DNA from: JACDBE01 sp963714055
Lineage (GTDB): Bacteria; Actinomycetota; Acidimicrobiia; Spongiisociales; UBA5794
Assembly (NCBI GenBank): GCA_963714055.1
Contig: OY970227.1
Coordinates: forward strand, 1,054,001-1,118,000
Direction of reading: 5' to 3'
Length of the DNA stretch: 64,000 nt
In this document: in pieces, positions 57,757 through 64,000 of the stretch
Numbering within the stretch: the stretch's first letter is position 1
How the letters are laid out: each line of letters opens with the position of its first letter
Translations under genes and position numbers: made by a program
The notes under the pieces: model-generated
What the model was told of the DNA's origin: nothing
The model's database searches: none
The model's input: the letters and a program-made list of their open reading frames with translations, nothing else

Positions 57757-59358
57757 ATGGAGACCAGGCAACGCCCCTACGTGGAGATCTACGACACCAC
57801 GCTGCGCGACGGAACCCAGCAGGAGGGCATCTCGCTGACCGCCGGGGAGAAGCTGCGCGTTACCCGCCTGCTCGACGACCTCGGCGTGCCCTACGTGGAG
57901 GGCGGCTGGCCCGGCGCCAACCCGAAGGACGACGAGTTCTTCGCCCGTGCCGTCGACGAGCTCGACCTCCACACCGCCACCCTGGTCGCCTTCGGCTCGA
58001 CCCGGAGGCCCCGGGGACGACCGGAGAACGACCCACAGCTCGATGCCTTGCTCGCCGCCGGCACCGGGGTCATCTGCCTCGTCGGCAAGTCGTGGGACTA
58101 CCACGTCGAGCACGCCCTGCGCACTTCGGAGGAGGACGCGGTGGCGATGGTGGCCGACTCGATCGCCCACCTCCGCGCCGAGGGGAGGCGAGTCTTCTTC
58201 GACGCCGAGCACTTCTTCGACGGCTACCGCTCCAACCCGGGTTTCGCCAGCTCGGTGCTGGATGCCGCCCATGAAGCAGGGGCCGAACGGCTCGTGCTGT
58301 GCGACACCAACGGCGGCACCCTGCCCCACCAGATCGAGCAGATGCTCACCGAGGTGATGGCGTCCCTCCCGGAGGCGACGTTCGGCTGCCACTTCCACAA
58401 CGACTCGGGGACGGCGGTGGCCAGCTCGCTGGCGGCGGTGCGCCTCGGCGTGCTCCAGGTGCAGGGATGCGTCAACGGCTACGGCGAGCGCACCGGGAAC
58501 GCCGACCTGTGCTCCGTCATCCCCAACTTGGCGCTGAAGATGGGCTACGAGACCATCCCCGACGAGCGGATGGCGAAGCTCACCACCGTGTCGCACAACG
58601 TCGCCGACCTCGTCAACCGCTCCCTGGAGCCCCACACGCCGTACGTCGGGGTGTCCGCATTCACCCACAAGGCGGGCCTGCACACGTCGGCGCTGGCGCG
58701 GCGGTCCGACGCCTACGAGCACCTTCCACCGGCGGCGGTGGGCAACACCACCAGGGTGGTGGTGTCCGAGCTGGCCGGGCGGTCCACCGTGCACACCAAG
58801 GCGCGCACCCAGGGCTTCGACCTCTCCGACGAGGACGCCCAGGCGGTGGTCGACCGCATCAAGGAGCTCGAGCACCTCGGCTACCAGCTCGAGGGCGCCG
58901 ACGGGTCGTTCGAGCTGCTGGTTCGCCAGGCGCAGGGGTGGAAGCAGGACTTCTTCACGCTGGAGTCCTACAAGGTGTTCGTCGAGCACCGCGACGGCGA
59001 GGTGCAGGCGGAGGCCACCGTCAAGCTGAGGGTCGGTGACGAGCGGCTGGTCACCACCAGCGAAGGCGACGGCCCGGTGTCGGCGCTCGACCGGGCGCTA
59101 CGGGCCGGGCTGCGCCCCCGCTACCCCGAGGTCGACCGGGTGCGGCTCACCGACTACCGGGTGCGCGACCTCGACTCCGGCGACGGCACGTCCGCCCGGG
59201 TGCGGGTGCTGGTCGAGCACAGCGACGGTGCCGACACGTGGGGCAGCGTCGGTGTCCACGAGAACATCATCGACGCCTCGTGGCTGGCGCTGGTCGACGG
59301 GCTGGTGGTCGGCCTCCTTCGCATGGGTGACGCGGATTCCGGGGACCCGGCTGGATAG
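57757..59358 (+). CDS. cimA: (R)-Citramalate synthase
   Basis: Condenses pyruvate and acetyl-CoA to citramalate in the threonine-independent isoleucine route, 533 aa. Motifs: IYDTTLRDGTQQEGIS, FDAEHFFDGYRSNPGFA, GCHFHNDSGTAVASSLAA, GCVNGYGERTGNADL and THKAGLHTSALAR. The C-terminal third is the LeuA-type regulatory dimer domain. The ATG at 57757 follows GAGGAG. An isopropylmalate synthase identity is less likely, given the DAEHFFDGY motif of the CimA/TIGR00977 group. Confidence 0.92.
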   Translation: METRQRPYVEIYDTTLRDGTQQEGISLTAGEKLRVTRLLDDLGVPYVEGGWPGANPKDDEFFARAVDELDLHTATLVAFGSTRRPRGRPENDPQLDALLAAGTGVICLVGKSWDYHVEHALRTSEEDAVAMVADSIAHLRAEGRRVFFDAEHFFDGYRSNPGFASSVLDAAHEAGAERLVLCDTNGGTLPHQIEQMLTEVMASLPEATFGCHFHNDSGTAVASSLAAVRLGVLQVQGCVNGYGERTGNADLCSVIPNLALKMGYETIPDERMAKLTTVSHNVADLVNRSLEPHTPYVGVSAFTHKAGLHTSALARRSDAYEHLPPAAVGNTTRVVVSELAGRSTVHTKARTQGFDLSDEDAQAVVDRIKELEHLGYQLEGADGSFELLVRQAQGWKQDFFTLESYKVFVEHRDGEVQAEATVKLRVGDERLVTTSEGDGPVSALDRALRAGLRPRYPEVDRVRLTDYRVRDLDSGDGTSARVRVLVEHSDGADTWGSVGVHENIIDASWLALVDGLVVGLLRMGDADSGDPAG

Positions 59359-59369
59359 CATCCCGCCGT

Positions 59370-60467
59370 GTGACGTCGGAACCGCCTCCCGCCCTCGACG
59401 ACTCCCGCGCCGCCGTCGCCCGCCATGGGCTGGTGGCGGTCGCCTCGGGCCATCTCACCGGTGAGGTGGCGGCCCGGTTGCCCTTCGAGGACCTCGCCGC
59501 CTACAAGACACTCCTCAAGCGGTTCTTCTCGGTCGAGCCGTGGACCGCCGAGGAGTCAGCCGCCCTCGATCGCCTGGTGGCACCGCACGTGCCCGAAGCG
59601 TGGTGGGAGCACGAGCTGGGCGAGGGCCTCGTCCTCGCCCACGGCAAGTCCGCCGGGAGCTACCGCATGCATGTGTCCGGAGGCGGTCACGGATCCGCGG
59701 CGTCGGTGTTCGACCGCGCCTTCGCCGGGCCGGTGGTGCCCGAGCCGACCCCCCACCCCCGCAAGGTCCGGTTCGTCACCGGTGGCGAGCCCGCCCCGGG
59801 GGTGTGGCACCGCCGCGGAGATCCCGATCCGCCGGACGACGCCCGGGTGGCGGCCCTGTTCGAGGACGGGGACGTGAGCGACGTGATGGTCGCCGGCGAC
59901 TTCGTCACCGTCGGGCTGGTCGCCGGTGCCTCGTGGGAGGACAAGCTCGACACGGTCCTCGACCGCGTTTCGGCCCTGTTCCCGGCCGCCGAGCGGTCGA
60001 CCGCCGGCATGACCAGGGACGAGATGCTCGGCGAGGGCGGGCGGTCGCAGAGCGAGCATCCCGCCGAGCTCCATCTCCTCGACCCGGACCGGCCCGACCA
60101 CCGGGCCCGGTTGCTCGCCGCCCAGGCCGATCCGGTGCCGGCGGTGCGACGGGTGGCGGTGGCGGTGCTGGCCGAGTCGGCCAGCTGGGAGGTCCGCCGC
60201 CAGGCCGTGGAAGCCGGCTGGGCGGATCCGTCGCCCGTGGTGCGCCGCACCGCGGTCGACGCCGCCGCCGGCACCGGCGACGCCGGGCTGAGGCCGTTCT
60301 TCGAGGAGGCGCTGACGGTCACCGACGCCTGGGTGCGGTGGAAGGCGGTGCGTGCCCTCGGCGAGCTCGGGCTGGGCGGGAGCCGGGACGCCGTCGCCGC
60401 CCTGCGCGGCGACCCGGACTTCCAGGTGCGGTTCGAGGTCGAGCGGGTGCTGCGGGCCGGCGAGTGA
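59370..60467 (+). CDS. Nfu N-terminal-like plus HEAT-repeat protein
   Basis: A 365-aa protein. Residues about 125-210 resemble the Nfu N-terminal domain: PHPRKVRFVTGG, DVSDVMVAGDFVTVGLVAG and SWEDKLDTVLDRV. The last 120 residues are HEAT-like repeats with regular VRR/VRWKAVRAL patterns. The CxxC of Nfu proper is absent, so cluster scaffolding is unlikely. It starts with GTG 59370, 12 bp after cimA. Function unknown. Confidence 0.75.
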   Translation: MTSEPPPALDDSRAAVARHGLVAVASGHLTGEVAARLPFEDLAAYKTLLKRFFSVEPWTAEESAALDRLVAPHVPEAWWEHELGEGLVLAHGKSAGSYRMHVSGGGHGSAASVFDRAFAGPVVPEPTPHPRKVRFVTGGEPAPGVWHRRGDPDPPDDARVAALFEDGDVSDVMVAGDFVTVGLVAGASWEDKLDTVLDRVSALFPAAERSTAGMTRDEMLGEGGRSQSEHPAELHLLDPDRPDHRARLLAAQADPVPAVRRVAVAVLAESASWEVRRQAVEAGWADPSPVVRRTAVDAAAGTGDAGLRPFFEEALTVTDAWVRWKAVRALGELGLGGSRDAVAALRGDPDFQVRFEVERVLRAGE

Positions 60468-60524
60468 ACCCCTACCTGGCGCGAGGCCGCGTTCCTGTCA
60501 CACCCGCCCCGTACGCTGGGCGAC

Positions 60525-61100
60525 ATGAGTGCCAGACCCATCGAGCAACAGCCGGTCGAGCGGGCGGGCCAAGGGGCCGTCCCCGGGCCGGGCCTACCGG
60601 TCGAGGTGGTGCGGAGCCACCGCCGGCGGCGCACCCTGCAGGCCCAGGTGGTCGGCGGCACGGTGCGGGTGCTGGTCCCTGCCGGGTTGCCCGCCGATGA
60701 GGAGCGCCAATTGGTGGACCGCCTGGTTGCCAAGGTCACCGCCAAGGTGGTGGCGGGGCGCATCGACCTGGCGTCCCGCGCCGAGGCGCTAGCCGCCCGC
60801 TACGGGCTGCCGCCGCCGGGGCACGTCGAGTGGTCGAGCCGCCAGCTCAGCCGCTGGGGCTCGTGCTCCCCGGGTTCGGACCGCATCCGCATCTCCGACC
60901 GGCTGGCGACGATGCCCTCATGGGTGTTGGACTCGGTGCTGGTCCACGAGCTGGCCCACCTCGTCGAGGCCAACCACGGCCCCCGGTTCGCCGCGCTGAC
61001 CCGGCGCTACGAGCTGACCGAGCGGGCCACCGGGTACCTGATGGCGGTCACGCAGCAGGCGGCCGGGCCCGCTGCTCAGCCGAGAGAAGGGGGCTGGTAG
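60525..61100 (+). CDS. YgjP-like M48-type metallopeptidase domain protein
   Basis: A 191-aa protein of the YgjP/DUF45 (WLM-like) family. The zinc motif is VLVHELAHLVEANHGPRF; SSRQLSRWGSCSPG and the preceding TLQAQVVGGTVRVLVPAGLP are typical. It is a putative metal-dependent hydrolase. Its 3' end overlaps the convergent SDR gene by 25 bp. Confidence 0.88.
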   Translation: MSARPIEQQPVERAGQGAVPGPGLPVEVVRSHRRRRTLQAQVVGGTVRVLVPAGLPADEERQLVDRLVAKVTAKVVAGRIDLASRAEALAARYGLPPPGHVEWSSRQLSRWGSCSPGSDRIRISDRLATMPSWVLDSVLVHELAHLVEANHGPRFAALTRRYELTERATGYLMAVTQQAAGPAAQPREGGW

Positions 61101-61885
61101 CTGAGCCTCGCCTGCAGCTTGCGCATGCCGGCCAGCCAGCGCTCGGGCTCGGCCGCCCTGCTGGCGTAGTAGCCGGCGACATCGGGGTGGGGCAGGATGT
61201 AGAAGCGGCCGTCGAGTAGCCCCTCGACGACGGCGTCGGCGACCTGCTCGGTGGTGACCGCCAACCCGTCGACCCATGCCCGCATCTCGCCGCCGGCATC
61301 GAACACATCGAGCATCGGGGTGGCGACGAACTGCGGGCAGAGGCAGGAGACGGTGATGCCCCGGTCGCCGTAGGTCACCGCCAGCCACTCGGCGAGAGCC
61401 ACGACGGCGTGCTTGGTCACCGCATAGGCGGCGGCACCGATGTTGGTGAGCAAGCCGGCTGCCGAGGCGGTGTGGAGCAGGTGTCCGCTGCCGCGGGCCA
61501 GCATCCCGGGAAGCACGGCGCGGACGGCGTGGACGTGGGCCATCACGTTGACGTCCCACGTCCTCTGCCACTCCGCATCGGAGAGCTCGACACCGCCGGC
61601 AGTGGCGATTCCGGCGTTCATGCAGAACAGGTCGATCGGGCCCAGCTCGGCTTCCACCTCGGCGACCAGGGCACCGGTGGCGGGGCCATCGGTGACGTCG
61701 AGCCGGCGGCCGACCGCCCCGGCGGCAGCTGCCACGTCGGCGACGGCATCGCCGTCGATGTCAACCGCCATCACCCGCATGCCCTCGGCGGAGAGACGCT
61801 CCACCAACCCGCGCCCGATCCCGCTCGCCCCTCCGGTGACCACCGCCACCCGACCGGCCAGACCGTCCACAAGGGCTCCCTCCAT
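61076..61885 (-). CDS. Short-chain dehydrogenase/reductase
   Basis: A 269-aa SDR. NAD(P) motif VTGGASGIGRGLVERL, the MNAGIA segment and the catalytic Ser/Tyr/Lys (HTASAAGLL; AAYAVTKHAV) are complete. A D in VDIDGDAV after the second strand suggests NAD rather than NADP. Substrate unknown. Confidence 0.9.
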   Translation of the reverse strand: MEGALVDGLAGRVAVVTGGASGIGRGLVERLSAEGMRVMAVDIDGDAVADVAAAAGAVGRRLDVTDGPATGALVAEVEAELGPIDLFCMNAGIATAGGVELSDAEWQRTWDVNVMAHVHAVRAVLPGMLARGSGHLLHTASAAGLLTNIGAAAYAVTKHAVVALAEWLAVTYGDRGITVSCLCPQFVATPMLDVFDAGGEMRAWVDGLAVTTEQVADAVVEGLLDGRFYILPHPDVAGYYASRAAEPERWLAGMRKLQARLSYQPPSLG

Positions 61886-61996
61886 CTCTGGCCGGCGACC
61901 TTACAGGGCGGCCGTCGGGCTCGATCTGCATACCGACCGGCGGCGCCGGGCTCGGCCGGTGTCGGGCCGACCGTGGTGGCGACCTATGGTGCCCGG

Positions 61997-63412
<1,416 letters not shown>

Positions 63413-63418
63413 GTCGGC

Positions 63419-63976
63419 TCAGTCGACGAGGGCGTCGCCGCGCACGAAGCGGAGCAACTGGCGGACGATGAACGCGGTCGCCCCCCAGAGGGTCCCCTCG
63501 GGGAACTCGTAGAACCAGAGCTCGGCACCCATCCACTCGGAGGCCCGCCAGCGCGTCTCGTCGAGGAGGTCACCCAGGGTGGGTTCCAGGATCAACTCCA
63601 CTTCGGCCGGGTCCGGGCTCAGCTCCACCGGCTGGACGACCCGGGCGACGACGGGGACGATCCAATTCGTCAGGTCCCGGGTCGTCACCGGGTGGAGCCC
63701 GCCGATCACCTCGACAGCGGCGGCGGGGAGGGCGATCTCCTCCCACGCCTCCCGAACGGCCGCCTCCACCGGGCCCTCCCCCTCCTCGATCCGGCCCCCC
63801 GGGAAGACGACGTCGCCGGGGTGGGTGCGCATGACGTCGGGTCGCTTGGTGAGGATGATCCTGGTGTCCCCATGTCGGTCGGCGTAGAGCGGCACGAGCA
63901 CCGCGGACACCGCCGCCTCGTGGTCGGACACCGGAGGGAGCGCGGAGAGCCTGGTCCACACATCGAGCACGACCAC
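63419..63976 (-). CDS. CoA pyrophosphatase-type Nudix hydrolase
   Basis: A 185-aa hydrolase with the full Nudix box GGRIEEGEGPVEAAVREAWEEI. RTHPGDVVFPGG before it is typical of the NudL/CoA pyrophosphatase group, which cleaves CoA to 3',5'-ADP and phosphopantetheine. It is convergent with the decarboxylase gene, with a 6-bp gap. Starts at GTG 63976. Confidence 0.87.
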   Translation of the reverse strand: MVVLDVWTRLSALPPVSDHEAAVSAVLVPLYADRHGDTRIILTKRPDVMRTHPGDVVFPGGRIEEGEGPVEAAVREAWEEIALPAAAVEVIGGLHPVTTRDLTNWIVPVVARVVQPVELSPDPAEVELILEPTLGDLLDETRWRASEWMGAELWFYEFPEGTLWGATAFIVRQLLRFVRGDALVD

Positions 63977-64000
63977 GAGGATAAGGGGAGCCGTCGCACC

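Overview
The window looks like a chromosomal segment of a high-G+C actinobacterium. Supporting signs are a WhiB-type regulator, a DUF222/13E12-type HNH remnant, a mycothiol-dependent (MDMPI-type) enzyme homologue, GuaB3, many GTG/TTG starts, tight ATGA/GTGA overlaps and several candidate leaderless promoters. An Acidimicrobiia-like lineage is plausible, but class level is inference. I saw no rRNA, tRNA, transposase, prophage or CRISPR. Most of the window is core metabolism.

Layout. 0-4.4 kb: pstSCAB-phoU phosphate uptake. 4.5-6.5 kb: a membrane protein and an acyl-CoA dehydrogenase. 6.5-10.2 kb (minus): whiB, a nuclease-fold-like protein, tatA, then an ECF sigma factor, an anti-sigma factor with two zinc-binding repeats and an RseB-like protein. 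10.4-13.9 kb: sdhCAB behind an inverted-repeat promoter. 13.9-15.8 kb: SCP2 protein, HU, mdh. 15.8-18.7 kb (minus): a secreted locus with a sortase-fold protein lacking the catalytic Cys, two paralogous Thr-rich anchored proteins, a 38-bp tandem repeat block and a shrunken copy of icd. 18.7-24.4 kb: icd, folD, purH, purN, agmatinase. 24.5-25.7 kb: decayed HNH gene. 25.7-31.5 kb: glutaminyl cyclase-like protein, sucCD, a B12-binding subunit, pcrA. 31.6-37.9 kb: ArsR-SRPBCC regulator, AlkZ-like glycosylase, and nadABC followed by budA. 38-49.7 kb: small proteins, xthA, a UbiA-like/methyltransferase pair, an NrtR-like regulator, guaA, guaB3, an AlkD-like protein, an MBL-Rieske fusion and two methyltransferases. 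49.7-57.5 kb: trpS, an ASCH-SnoaL fusion, an OatA-like acyltransferase and membrane proteins. 57.5-59.4 kb: cimA behind an apparent isoleucine leader-peptide attenuator. 59.4-64 kb: Nfu/HEAT protein, M48-like peptidase, SDR, aromatic amino acid decarboxylase, Nudix hydrolase.

The genes cover much of the TCA cycle (sdhCAB, mdh, icd, sucCD), purine synthesis (purN, purH, guaA, guaB3, folD), NAD synthesis and phosphate uptake. About nine otherwise intact housekeeping genes carry single-base frameshifts, nearly all +1 insertions. This looks like a sequencing or assembly signature. The HNH gene and a RibD/DHFR-like fragment look like real pseudogenes.

The most interesting items are the cimA leader peptide with three consecutive Ile codons, a promoter that makes it leaderless and a terminator hairpin; the sortase pseudoenzyme with its duplicated Thr-rich partners and icd relic; twin identical 58-bp hairpins between guaA and the NrtR-like gene; the operator-like palindromes at sdhC and the ArsR-SRPBCC gene; and the MBL-Rieske and ASCH fusions.
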